DNA of 64,000 nucleotides from an uncultured Lachnospiraceae bacterium. Lineage in GTDB: Bacteria; Bacillota; Clostridia; Lachnospirales; Lachnospiraceae. Under the pieces are notes generated by a model, which was not told the origin of the DNA, did no database searches, and saw only the letters and a program-made list of their open reading frames with translations. The stretch is taken from contig CAJUCN010000013.1 of assembly GCA_910585005.1 (NCBI GenBank), forward strand, positions 1 through 64,000, given 5' to 3'. The first letter of the stretch is position 1, and every line of letters starts with the position of its first letter. Shown piece after piece: positions 1 through 6,887 of the stretch. Both the position numbers and the translations under genes were made by a program.

Positions 1-2
1 GG

Positions 3-46
3 GCGGGCTTATAGCCCGCGTCCCTAGCCACCCGTTTTACGGGTGG
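3..46. repeat. Two tandem perfect hairpins
   Basis: Two perfect inverted repeats lie back to back: a 7-bp stem with a 3-nt loop (arms 3-9 and 13-19) and an 8-bp stem with a 3-nt loop (arms 28-35 and 39-46). On the minus strand they overlap and follow the stop of a 46-codon ORF. Neither is followed by a clear T-run, so simple termination is not obvious. Short GC-rich hairpins like these occur at ends of IS200/IS605-type elements, but no transposase is visible, so this is only a resemblance. Confidence 0.55.
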
Positions 47-164
47 GGGCGACTGTTAAAATTTCTTTGTGACACGATACTTTCGGTTCTGGGATAGGAT
101 AGGACACGCGGGGAACGATCGCCTTGATTGGGGTGATTTTGTTTTCTCCGGCTTCAGTTTTCAT
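24..164 (-). CDS. Small ORF of unknown function, possible mobile-element remnant
   Basis: This is an open frame of 46 codons starting at an ATG whose first bases overlap (ATGA) the stop of a short upstream frame that has no start of its own. Such stop/start overlap is typical of tightly packed mobile-element genes. The product is charged and rich in Ile, Val and Pro, with no recognisable domain or membrane segment. Its last codons lie in the hairpin at 28-46. I do not recognise the family. It may be an intact small protein or the tail of a decayed module. Confidence 0.3.
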   Translation of the reverse strand: MKTEAGENKITPIKAIVPRVSYPIPEPKVSCHKEILTVAPTRKTGG

Positions 165-220
165 GCTGCCAATGAAAGTAAGGTAGCGGCCAGCGCATTT
201 ACGCTTGCAAGCTGCTCCCG

Positions 221-793
221 TTATTGATCAAAAACTGAATCCACCATACTATCGGATAAATACATTCCGTAATCACTTCTTTCATATGACCATTTAGCGT
301 TAGCATTTTCCAAATAGGGAATTGTCCAGAAAATAGTCACTTCGTTTACAGATGGTTGATCCGCACCTATTCTTGCAGCAAAATCGCTGGAATACATGGA
401 GAGCATGTTCAGTGATGTAGATGCTTTATTTTTCTGGTTCCATGTTAATTTTGCCAAGATAATGTAGTCACCATCTTCTTCGGTTCCTAAATTTTCATTA
501 ATAGTGAGTGATTCAATATCTGTATACATATAATTTTCCATTATTATTTTAACGGCGTAATCTTGTAGTTCTTTTTCAAAGCTTCCTTCTTCATATACAG
601 GTTCTATGGAAATAGAACTATCCATAGTTTCTTCTTCGGGTTCGTCTGAATTTTCATTAGTATTATTATCAGAAGTATTTGAAGCTTCCCTGGAAGAAGA
701 TTTTTGTATGTCGGAAGTAGATGTTTTGGAACTTTCACAACCTGAAAAGGCTAAAGTGATTATTAGCAATAAAAATATTAATTTCTTTTTCAT
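221..793 (-). CDS. Putative lipoprotein of unknown function
   Basis: The 190-residue product starts with a short basic tract, a hydrophobic segment and a lipobox ending at Cys19 (FSGC), so it should be lipid-anchored outside the cytoplasmic membrane. A Ser/Thr/Asn/Glu-rich linker (about residues 20-65) precedes a compact alpha/beta-looking domain (about 70-190). I do not recognise that domain. An AGAGGA ribosome binding site lies about 6 bases before the ATG. It sits just downstream of a broken XRE repressor and next to mobile-element debris, which suggests accessory cargo. Confidence 0.7.
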   Translation of the reverse strand: MKKKLIFLLLIITLAFSGCESSKTSTSDIQKSSSREASNTSDNNTNENSDEPEEETMDSSISIEPVYEEGSFEKELQDYAVKIIMENYMYTDIESLTINENLGTEEDGDYIILAKLTWNQKNKASTSLNMLSMYSSDFAARIGADQPSVNEVTIFWTIPYLENANAKWSYERSDYGMYLSDSMVDSVFDQ

Positions 794-851
794 AAAATAT
801 CCTCTTTTCTTTTGATTTTTTATTAAAACGCCGTAGCGGTTTAATCATTAA

Positions 852-1020
852 TTATATTATTTCAGGTTTTCCAACAATCCATGATGGATTTACATTCAAC
901 GCAAGAGCAATAGGCTCAACAACAGGAATTTTTATCGTATTAATCTTACCATTTTCATAGCGATGTATAGTAGATTTTCCTTGCATCTTTTATTCGATTA
1001 CCAATTTCAATATTTGTCAT
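852..1020 (-). pseudogene. XRE-family repressor, internally deleted and frameshifted
   Basis: Read on the minus strand from the ATG at 1020, the frame begins like a phage/ICE helix-turn-helix repressor (MTNIEIGNRIKDARK) and hits a stop after about 20 codons. Shifting frame recovers the rest of the domain: KSTIHRYENGK, then an Ala/Leu/Val-rich helix and PSWIVGKPEII before a TAA at 852. The helix-2/turn region between the parts is missing, so a deletion not divisible by three removed roughly 40-45 bases. The coding sequence is therefore broken, while its promoter region still carries a palindrome (1060-1073). Confidence 0.8.
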
Positions 1021-1046
1021 AGATGGTTCACTTCTCTTTAAAATGT

Positions 1047-1073
1047 ATTATATGATATAGCATTGCACAATGC
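1047..1073 (-). promoter_or_regulatory. Probable -10 box and operator of the broken XRE gene
   Basis: A TATAAT box (minus strand, 1047-1052) lies just upstream of the XRE start, next to a perfect inverted repeat GCATTGCACAATGC (1060-1073). The palindrome occupies the spacer/-35 area, where XRE repressors normally bind to control themselves. A clear -35 box is not visible. A related half-site pattern (TTGCACTATTG) begins near 1102. Confidence 0.45.
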
Positions 1074-1100
1074 GATAGAAAAAACAAATAAAATAAAAAA

Positions 1101-1354
1101 GTTGCACTATTGATGGTCTGAAAAAGGAAAAGGGTGATAATGAGAAGCTAATTGAAATACTTTATGCAGATGATATGACCGCGCAGGGAATTGTATAAAA
1201 GGAAATTTTGAGGGCAGATGTTTGGGAATTGTTGACAGAGGGTGATTCCATATGTTATTCTCAAGGAAATAAAGGGAGTAGCTCACATGGAAATGTCCAT
1301 GTTTACTTAATCGTCAGTACGATTTCCAAGAAGGAGATCCGGTTAGTAAGTAAG
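1101..1354 (+). other. Decayed coding remnant
   Basis: One plus-strand frame reads as a charged, helical-looking protein (containing DNEKLIEILYADD), meets an in-frame TAA at about 1196, then continues with similar composition (EILRADVWELLTEGD) before losing protein-like character near 1300. It has no start with a good ribosome binding site. I interpret it as a decayed gene belonging to the same scar as the broken XRE repressor. The family is not recognised, and the rest of this gene-free stretch shows nothing else except the terminator that follows. Confidence 0.35.
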
Positions 1355-1400
1355 AAGCGAGACTTTGTTGTATTACATACAGCAGAGGTCTCGCTTTTTT
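1355..1400 (+). terminator. Rho-independent terminator, long loop
   Basis: A perfect 9-bp stem (AAGCGAGAC at 1355-1363 with GTCTCGCTT at 1388-1396) closes a 24-nt loop and runs straight into six T residues. It lies upstream of the Na/Pi cotransporter gene and would insulate it from transcription through the decayed region. Confidence 0.7.
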
Positions 1401-1476
1401 AATATAGAAACCTTTTTATAGATAGAAAATTGTTGTATTAGTTATACTATATGGGTGAGGAGAAAGGAAGGAATTT

Positions 1477-3222
1477 ATGGATATTTTTCATTTGCTTACA
1501 TTGATCGGGGGTATGAGTTTATTTCTGTTTGGAATGAGTGTGATGGGACAGGCCCTGGAACGGCGGGCTGGCGGGAAACTCCGGTCTATGATTGGGAAAT
1601 TTACTACGGGCAGGCTGGCAGGGCTGCTTACAGGACTTGGTGTAACGGCGGTCATTCAAAGTTCTTCAGCCACCACTGTTATGGTAGTGGGTTTTGTCAA
1701 TTCCGGGCTGATGTCGCTTAAGCAGGCTATCAATGTGATTATGGGCGCAAATATCGGGACAACAGTTACAGCATGGATTCTCAGCCTTTCCGGAATTGAC
1801 AGTGGAAATATGTTTGTGCGTCTGTTAAAGCCATCTGCTTTTACCCCGGTTCTGGCCCTTTGGGGTATTATATTGTTCAATTTTTGCAAAGGTGGGAAGA
1901 AGCGGGATACAGGGATGATCCTGTTAGGATTTGCAACGCTGATGTTTGGCATGGAAACCATGTCAGGGGCTGTTTCCGGTCTGGGAGATATTCCTGCGTT
2001 CCAAAATTTGTTTCTCCTCTTCCAAAATCCGGTTCTCGGTGTGGCTGCCGGAGCTATTTTGACAGCAATTATCCAGTCGAGTTCTGCATCGGTGGGGATT
2101 TTGCAGATCTTAGCCGTTACAGGGAAGGTGACTTATGGTGCGGCTGTCCCCATTATCATGGGACAGAATATTGGAACCTGTGTGACGGCAATGCTTTCAG
2201 CAGTGGGAGCGAACAAAAATGCAAAGCGTGCCGCTTTGGTGCATTTGTCTTTTAACGTGATCGGGTCGGCCGTATGGCTTTTGGTATTTTATCTGGTCAA
2301 GGTGATATTTCATCCTTTGCTTTTGGATCAACCAGCTTCCTTGCTTGGAATTGCCATAGCCCATTCGATTTTTAACGTGCTTTGTACCATGATTATGCTG
2401 CCGCTTTCCGGGCTTTTAGAAAAACTTGTGACGAAGTTAGTGCCAGACACAAAGAAGCCGGAAATTTTTGCGGAATTGGATGAGCGTTTATTGACTACAC
2501 CGCCTATCGCGTTGGACCGTTGCCGGAAGGTGGCGGCGGATATGGCAAAAACTGCCGTAAGTTCTTTGAAGGAAGGAATGGATTCTTTGCAGAACTATTC
2601 GGCGGAGCTTGCAGAGTCAATCCGTAAGAAAGAAGAAAAGACAGATCATTATGAGGATATTTTAGGGACCTACCTGGTTAAACTCAGTACAAGGCAGGTA
2701 GGGGAGTCTAGCAGCAGGGAAGCGGCAAAACTGTTAAAGGTCATTGGCGATTATGAGCGGATTTCAGACCATGCAGTAAATTTACTGGAAGCGGCGGAAG
2801 AACTGCGTTATAAAGAACTGCAGTTTACCGAAACGGCTAAAAAGGAACTTGCAGTAATTTCTTTGGCCGTTAATGAGATTTTGGATCTGTCATTAACAGC
2901 GTTTTTGCAAAATGATCTGGAAGCTGCCTTTTTGGTAGAGCCCTTGGAACAAGTAATTGATGAATTGAAAGAGCAGATGCGGACTAGCCATATTATGCGG
3001 ATGCAGCAGGAGGAATGTTCCATTGATGCAGGGTTTGTCTGGTCAGATCTTCTCACAGATTTAGAGCGCACCTCTGACCACTGCTCTAACATCGCCGGGT
3101 GCGTTGTGGATGTTGCCCACCGCAGTATGAATTTTCATGAGTCCTTGCGTAAATTGCGGAATAATAATGAAGAGTTCAAAGAAAAATATCAGGAATATAC
3201 ACAGAAATATGTACTGAGATAA
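1477..3222 (+). CDS. Na+/phosphate cotransporter family protein with PhoU-like domain
   Basis: The 581-residue product is an integral membrane protein of the NptA/YjbB type, which couples phosphate movement to sodium. The two inverted Na/Pi-cotransporter repeats are marked by the signature QSSSATT at about residue 62 and QSSSASVG at about residue 199, each in a block of membrane helices. From about residue 350 the protein is soluble and helical, with repeated acidic/aromatic heptads typical of a PhoU-like regulatory domain. Length fits the family. The start has a GGAAGG ribosome binding site. It appears to be a single gene preceded by a terminator; no pho genes lie nearby. Confidence 0.92.
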   Translation: MDIFHLLTLIGGMSLFLFGMSVMGQALERRAGGKLRSMIGKFTTGRLAGLLTGLGVTAVIQSSSATTVMVVGFVNSGLMSLKQAINVIMGANIGTTVTAWILSLSGIDSGNMFVRLLKPSAFTPVLALWGIILFNFCKGGKKRDTGMILLGFATLMFGMETMSGAVSGLGDIPAFQNLFLLFQNPVLGVAAGAILTAIIQSSSASVGILQILAVTGKVTYGAAVPIIMGQNIGTCVTAMLSAVGANKNAKRAALVHLSFNVIGSAVWLLVFYLVKVIFHPLLLDQPASLLGIAIAHSIFNVLCTMIMLPLSGLLEKLVTKLVPDTKKPEIFAELDERLLTTPPIALDRCRKVAADMAKTAVSSLKEGMDSLQNYSAELAESIRKKEEKTDHYEDILGTYLVKLSTRQVGESSSREAAKLLKVIGDYERISDHAVNLLEAAEELRYKELQFTETAKKELAVISLAVNEILDLSLTAFLQNDLEAAFLVEPLEQVIDELKEQMRTSHIMRMQQEECSIDAGFVWSDLLTDLERTSDHCSNIAGCVVDVAHRSMNFHESLRKLRNNNEEFKEKYQEYTQKYVLR

Positions 3223-3318
3223 ATAGCTCCTAATTTCATGGACTTTTGCTTCGGGGAAGTGTATCCTATTGTTAATATAGCTGCAAAAGGAAAAATGCTG
3301 TGAAGAGTTGGAGGTTTT

Positions 3319-4425
3319 ATGAGAAAAAATTATTTAGACAATATTAGATGGATGACAATTGTATTGGTGATTGTTTATCATGTTGTCTATATGTTTAATG
3401 GTATTGTAACCATGGGCGTAATTGGGCCTTTTTCTGAAAAGCAGTATCAGGACGGTATCCAATACATCCTTTATCCGTGGTTTATGAACCTGCTTTTTAT
3501 TGTTTCGGGAATGTGCGCCCGCTATGATCTGGAAAGGCACACGCTTCGGGAATTTGTACGTTCAAGGACACGGAAATTGCTTGTTCCATCCACCATAGGA
3601 CTTTTGATGACGGGGTGGGTGCAAGGATATATCAGTATGTCTATCAGCGATGCATTTCTTACGATTCCGGATACGGTTCCAGGATTTGCAATGTATTTGA
3701 TTATGGTAATGTCGGGAACCGGTGTGTTGTGGTTTATTCAGATGCTATGGCTGTTTTCTATGTTGCTTGTCGTGATTCAAAAAGTGGAAAAAGGGAATTT
3801 ATATGGTTTGGGCGGCAAGGCAAATATTTTGGTCATGATATCTTTGGTGGTGCCGGTCTATTTGTCCGGCCTTGTTTTGAATACGCCGGTGATCGCCGTT
3901 TACCGTTTTGGTATTTATGGGTTTGTTTTTTTGCTGGGCTATTTTGTATTCGCCCATGAAGAAGTGATAGAGTCTGTCAGCAAATACAGGATTTTACTTC
4001 TTGTGGCAGCAATCCTGCTATCCGTTACTTATCTTTTGACACATTTTGGTGATAATTATGCGGTAATGCCTACAGTAAATTGTATTTCTGCAACAGCATA
4101 CGGCTGGATTGCCTGCCTTGCCATCATAGGATGTATGAAGAAATGGGGGGATACTTGCTCGGCGTTTACGTTGTTCATGACAAAGCGCAGTTTTGGTTTC
4201 TATGTTTTTCATTATTTGCCGCTGTCGGCCACAGCTTATGTACTCCATAATGAGACGAATTTGCCAGCGCTGCCGGTTTATTTGATTGTCACATTTGCGG
4301 CATTTGCCGGCAGTTTGGCGATGTATGAGATTATATCCAGGGTACCGTTCCTTCGTTGGTGCATTCTGGGCATCAGAAAGGAAAAGACGGATGTTAAAAA
4401 TAATTTGATCCAGTTTGGAAATTAG
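3319..4425 (+). CDS. Acyltransferase-3 family membrane protein
   Basis: The 368-residue product has about ten hydrophobic helices and starts with the acyltransferase-3 pattern (YLDNIRWMTI followed by the conserved YHVVY His segment at about residues 20-25). This family transfers acyl groups such as acetate to sugars on cell-surface polymers. The Arg-rich loop near residue 75 (FVRSRTRKLLVP) is also typical. A TTGGAGG ribosome binding site precedes the ATG. No polysaccharide genes are adjacent, so the acceptor cannot be inferred. It stands alone and converges with the coiled-coil gene downstream. Confidence 0.85.
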   Translation: MRKNYLDNIRWMTIVLVIVYHVVYMFNGIVTMGVIGPFSEKQYQDGIQYILYPWFMNLLFIVSGMCARYDLERHTLREFVRSRTRKLLVPSTIGLLMTGWVQGYISMSISDAFLTIPDTVPGFAMYLIMVMSGTGVLWFIQMLWLFSMLLVVIQKVEKGNLYGLGGKANILVMISLVVPVYLSGLVLNTPVIAVYRFGIYGFVFLLGYFVFAHEEVIESVSKYRILLLVAAILLSVTYLLTHFGDNYAVMPTVNCISATAYGWIACLAIIGCMKKWGDTCSAFTLFMTKRSFGFYVFHYLPLSATAYVLHNETNLPALPVYLIVTFAAFAGSLAMYEIISRVPFLRWCILGIRKEKTDVKNNLIQFGN

Positions 4426-4515
4426 AGAGGTTTTAATCAGGAAAGCTAGAGGATGGAATCCAGAGGCTGTTCATAATACTACTTAGCATGACAGCCCCTA
4501 AAGGATACCAGAGTT

Positions 4516-5112
4516 TTAAAGATTCCCTACGGCTTCGGCGATCACCTCATCGACGCTTACGATCTCCGGCGCAGCGCCCTGGACGGAACCATCGTTTGCC
4601 ACTTCTTCCGGTGAAGGCTCGTTAGGTTTTTCTTCGTCGTCGTTCCATAAAGATTTATGATTTTCTTTTTCTTTGTCTTGGAGTTCACTTAACATGGCCA
4701 TATTTTTGGCAGCCATGTAGAGTTCCATGCTGTATTCCATCAGTTTTTGTTCGTCATAAGCGGGGACTCTGTCGCCCCGTCCGATCCGCCTGGCAACTTC
4801 CATGATCTTGATCAGATCTTCCGTTCGTTCTTCCATAGCGTCGCCTTGCTGCTTGGTGGCTTCGGCATTAAAAAGGAGCATATGCTGCTGCATAAGTTTT
4901 TCCATAAAACTGCGGTACTCCTCATACTTATCAGAGATGGCATTATAAGATAATTCTAAAGTTGCCGCTTCGTTGGCATATTCTTCCTTTTTATCGGGAA
5001 AAATGTTCATTTTCCGTTCCAGTTCTTTTTTCTGCTTTGCCAGGGACAATTTTTGTTCCTGAAACTCCCGTATCTGCGTGGAGTATATTTTTCTTGCTTC
5101 CCCAATTTTCAT
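4516..5112 (-). CDS. Coiled-coil protein of unknown function
   Basis: The 198-residue product is strongly helical. Residues 1-110 form a long Lys/Glu/Gln-rich coiled coil, residues 115-165 are amphipathic with several Met, and the tail is acidic and Pro-rich. There is no signal peptide, membrane segment or known enzymatic motif. I chose the ATG at 5112 because AAGGA lies about 9 bases upstream; a GTG nine bases earlier is too close to that site. It is transcribed divergently from the MarR operon. The function is unknown; a structural or adaptor role is a guess. Confidence 0.7.
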   Translation of the reverse strand: MKIGEARKIYSTQIREFQEQKLSLAKQKKELERKMNIFPDKKEEYANEAATLELSYNAISDKYEEYRSFMEKLMQQHMLLFNAEATKQQGDAMEERTEDLIKIMEVARRIGRGDRVPAYDEQKLMEYSMELYMAAKNMAMLSELQDKEKENHKSLWNDDEEKPNEPSPEEVANDGSVQGAAPEIVSVDEVIAEAVGNL

Positions 5113-5210
5113 TGAAATCACATCCTTGTATATAAACTGATATCTCCATATATCAATTTATATATCGGCATAGTATCTTGAAAAAGACAGTTCTTCGGGT
5201 GTAATTTTTA

Positions 5211-5261
5211 TTGACATATAGGTAACTTATTACTATAATTAATGGTAATAAGTTACCTATA
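5211..5261 (+). promoter_or_regulatory. Consensus sigma-A promoter with embedded MarR-type operator
   Basis: TTGACA (5211-5216), a 17-bp spacer and TATAAT (5234-5239) form a perfect consensus promoter. The spacer is itself one arm of a perfect 17-bp inverted repeat: TATAGGTAACTTATTAC at 5217-5233, with its reverse complement at 5245-5261, and the -10 box in the 11-nt centre. Each arm also contains the quasi-palindrome GTAA-N4-TTAC, so two regulator dimers could bind. Binding would block RNA polymerase. The adjacent MarR gene is the obvious regulator (inference). Confidence 0.88.
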
Positions 5262-5270
5262 GGAGGGCGT

Positions 5271-5765
5271 ATGGAAATAAATGATTTAATCACAAGGTTT
5301 TCAAGTACTACTGAAAACCAGAGAAAGGCTATTTTTAGCACATTGTTCATTGCCGGAAACAAACTGCAAACGCTTTTTGACAATCACATACCAGAGGTGT
5401 CACTAAAGCAATTTATGTTACTTTCAATCGTCAGACAATCAAAAGAACAACTAACATTTACACAATTAGGAAATATCTTGGGATGCTCAAGGCAAAATAT
5501 TAAAAAGTTAGCAGAGATATTGGTGAAGAAAGGTTTTATAACGATTCAACCAAGCCCGTACGATACAAGAGCCATGTGCATTTGCCCTACAAAAAAAGTA
5601 AATGATTATTTTGAAAATGACTTTTCAAAATACCAGGAGGAATTGGAATTCCTTTTTGAAGTTTATACGGATCAGGAAATTGAAAGACTTTATACCCTTT
5701 TATCAAAACTATATGCGGGGATAGAAAATCTGGATAAAAAAGTAAAAGGAGATCAAAGCAGATGA
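5271..5765 (+). CDS. MarR-family transcriptional regulator
   Basis: The 164-residue cytoplasmic protein has the MarR winged-helix plan: an N-terminal dimerisation helix, a helix-turn-helix (residues about 60-90, with the recognition helix around CSRQNIKKLAEIL), a wing with the PSPYDTRAM turn that matches the usual D-x-R wing, and C-terminal dimerisation helices. An AGGAGG site precedes the ATG. It is the first gene of a two-gene operon, overlapping the flavodoxin gene by four bases (ATGA). The palindrome over its promoter suggests negative autoregulation of both genes; the inducing ligand is not known. Confidence 0.92.
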   Translation: MEINDLITRFSSTTENQRKAIFSTLFIAGNKLQTLFDNHIPEVSLKQFMLLSIVRQSKEQLTFTQLGNILGCSRQNIKKLAEILVKKGFITIQPSPYDTRAMCICPTKKVNDYFENDFSKYQEELEFLFEVYTDQEIERLYTLLSKLYAGIENLDKKVKGDQSR

Positions 5766-6283
5766 AAACAATAGTGATTTATCATTCACAAACGGGATTT
5801 ACCAAACGTTACGCAAGGTGGATTGCGGAAGCGGCAGGGGCGGATTGCCTGGAATTGGCTGCTGCAAAAAAGAAAGACCTTTCCACATATGAAACAATTG
5901 TTTTTGGGGCCTGGGCCTGTGCGGGAGGTATCAGTAAAATTAGTTGGTTTAAGAGCAATATAGATAAATGGACAGATAAAAGGCTCCTTGTATTTTGTGT
6001 TGGCGCAAGCCCGATAGACAGCCCGGAAATTGAACCGGCTCTAAAACAAAATTTTAGTGAATCAGAGTTAAAGAAAGTAAATGTTTTTTATTGTCCAGGA
6101 GGTCTCAACTACGAAAAAATGTCTGTTCCATCCAAACTTATGATGAAAATGTATCTTAAAATGTTAAAAGCCAAAAAAGACCAAACGGAGGCAGATCAGG
6201 AAATGATAAAAATGATTTCCGGGTCTTATGATATTTCAGACAAGAAATTCATTGAACCCATTTTGCAGTGCCTGATAAAATAA
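5762..6283 (+). CDS. Flavodoxin-domain protein
   Basis: The 173-residue product begins with the flavodoxin phosphate-binding signature (IVIYHSQTGFTKRYA, residues about 4-18), followed by alternating beta/alpha elements, an aromatic loop near residue 50 (GAWACAGG) and the FCVGASP strand. Such proteins bind FMN and carry electrons or reduce small molecules. The C-terminal 50 residues are Lys/Met-rich helix, as in HemG-like or menaquinone-dependent flavodoxins of Firmicutes. It is translationally coupled to the MarR gene, which suggests it is expressed on exposure to a compound sensed by MarR. Confidence 0.88.
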   Translation: MKTIVIYHSQTGFTKRYARWIAEAAGADCLELAAAKKKDLSTYETIVFGAWACAGGISKISWFKSNIDKWTDKRLLVFCVGASPIDSPEIEPALKQNFSESELKKVNVFYCPGGLNYEKMSVPSKLMMKMYLKMLKAKKDQTEADQEMIKMISGSYDISDKKFIEPILQCLIK

Positions 6284-6336
6284 CTTGCTGCTGCATGGTT
6301 TTCATGTGCATACAAAATAAAGGAAGGATAAATAAA

Positions 6337-6390
6337 TTGACAAATTGATTCGGCAGTTGTAGAATAAAATTAGTTCTACAACTGCCGAAT
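6337..6390 (+). promoter_or_regulatory. Sigma-A promoter and BlaI-type operator
   Basis: TTGACA (6337-6342), a 17-bp spacer and TAGAAT (6360-6365) make a strong promoter. A perfect 17-bp inverted repeat starts inside the spacer and covers the -10 box and start site (arms 6348-6364 and 6374-6390, 9-nt centre). The inner part of the arms, TTGTAGAA and TTCTACAA, carries the TGTA/TACA steps typical of BlaI/MecI operators. There is no T-run after the stem, so it is an operator and not a terminator. The BlaI-like gene 117 bases downstream is the probable ligand. Confidence 0.87.
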
Positions 6391-6506
6391 GATGTATAGG
6401 GAAAAGTCCATGGCATGGAGGATGTGGGGAAGTATGTGAAGGATGTTTCCACAGTTATAAAATATTATGGTGTTTTGTCTGTTTATGAGAATGAGGAGGA
6501 TTTGTG

Positions 6507-6887
6507 ATGAAACGTTTACCGGATTCGGAATTGGAAATTATGATGATCGTATGGGATTTAAATAAGCCTGTGACTAGATTTGAGATTGAGGAGAGAATGG
6601 AAAAGGGGAGAACCCTTTCGCCTACGACGATTCTTTCTTTTCTCTCACGGCTGCAGGAAAAGGGATTTCTTGAGGTGCGTAAGTCAGGAAAAAACAATGT
6701 TTACCTGGCGCTGGTTGAGAAGGAAGATTATATGCAGGTGGAAAGCCGGAATATTTTAAAGCGGCTTTACCAGAATTCCGCCAAGAATTTTTTGGCGGCG
6801 TTGTATGACGGTGACAGCATATCGGGAGAAGACTTAAAGGAGCTGGAGGATTATATCAGCATGAAAAGAAAGGAGCATGAGGGATGA
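6507..6887 (+). CDS. BlaI/MecI/CopY-family repressor
   Basis: The 126-residue product is a full-length BlaI-type winged-helix repressor: PDSELEIMMIVWDL opening helix, a helix-turn-helix with LSPTTILSFLSRLQEKGFL at about residues 37-55, the wing, and a C-terminal dimerisation helix where BlaR1-type signalling cleaves or releases the repressor. I prefer the ATG at 6507 over the GTG at 6504 because GAGGAGGA ends six bases upstream. It overlaps the M56 sensor gene by ATGA. The pair and the upstream palindrome imply an autoregulated sensor-repressor unit. Confidence 0.93.
   Translation: MKRLPDSELEIMMIVWDLNKPVTRFEIEERMEKGRTLSPTTILSFLSRLQEKGFLEVRKSGKNNVYLALVEKEDYMQVESRNILKRLYQNSAKNFLAALYDGDSISGEDLKELEDYISMKRKEHEG

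Noticed and set aside
1208..1402. Short ORF of 64 codons as an intact gene
   Set aside because: No ribosome binding site, its upstream frame contains an in-frame stop, and the second half loses protein-like composition and runs into a terminator stem.
6348..6390. Rho-independent terminator of the flavodoxin gene
   Set aside because: There is no T-run after the stem on the plus strand and the repeat overlaps a strong promoter, so an operator explains it better.
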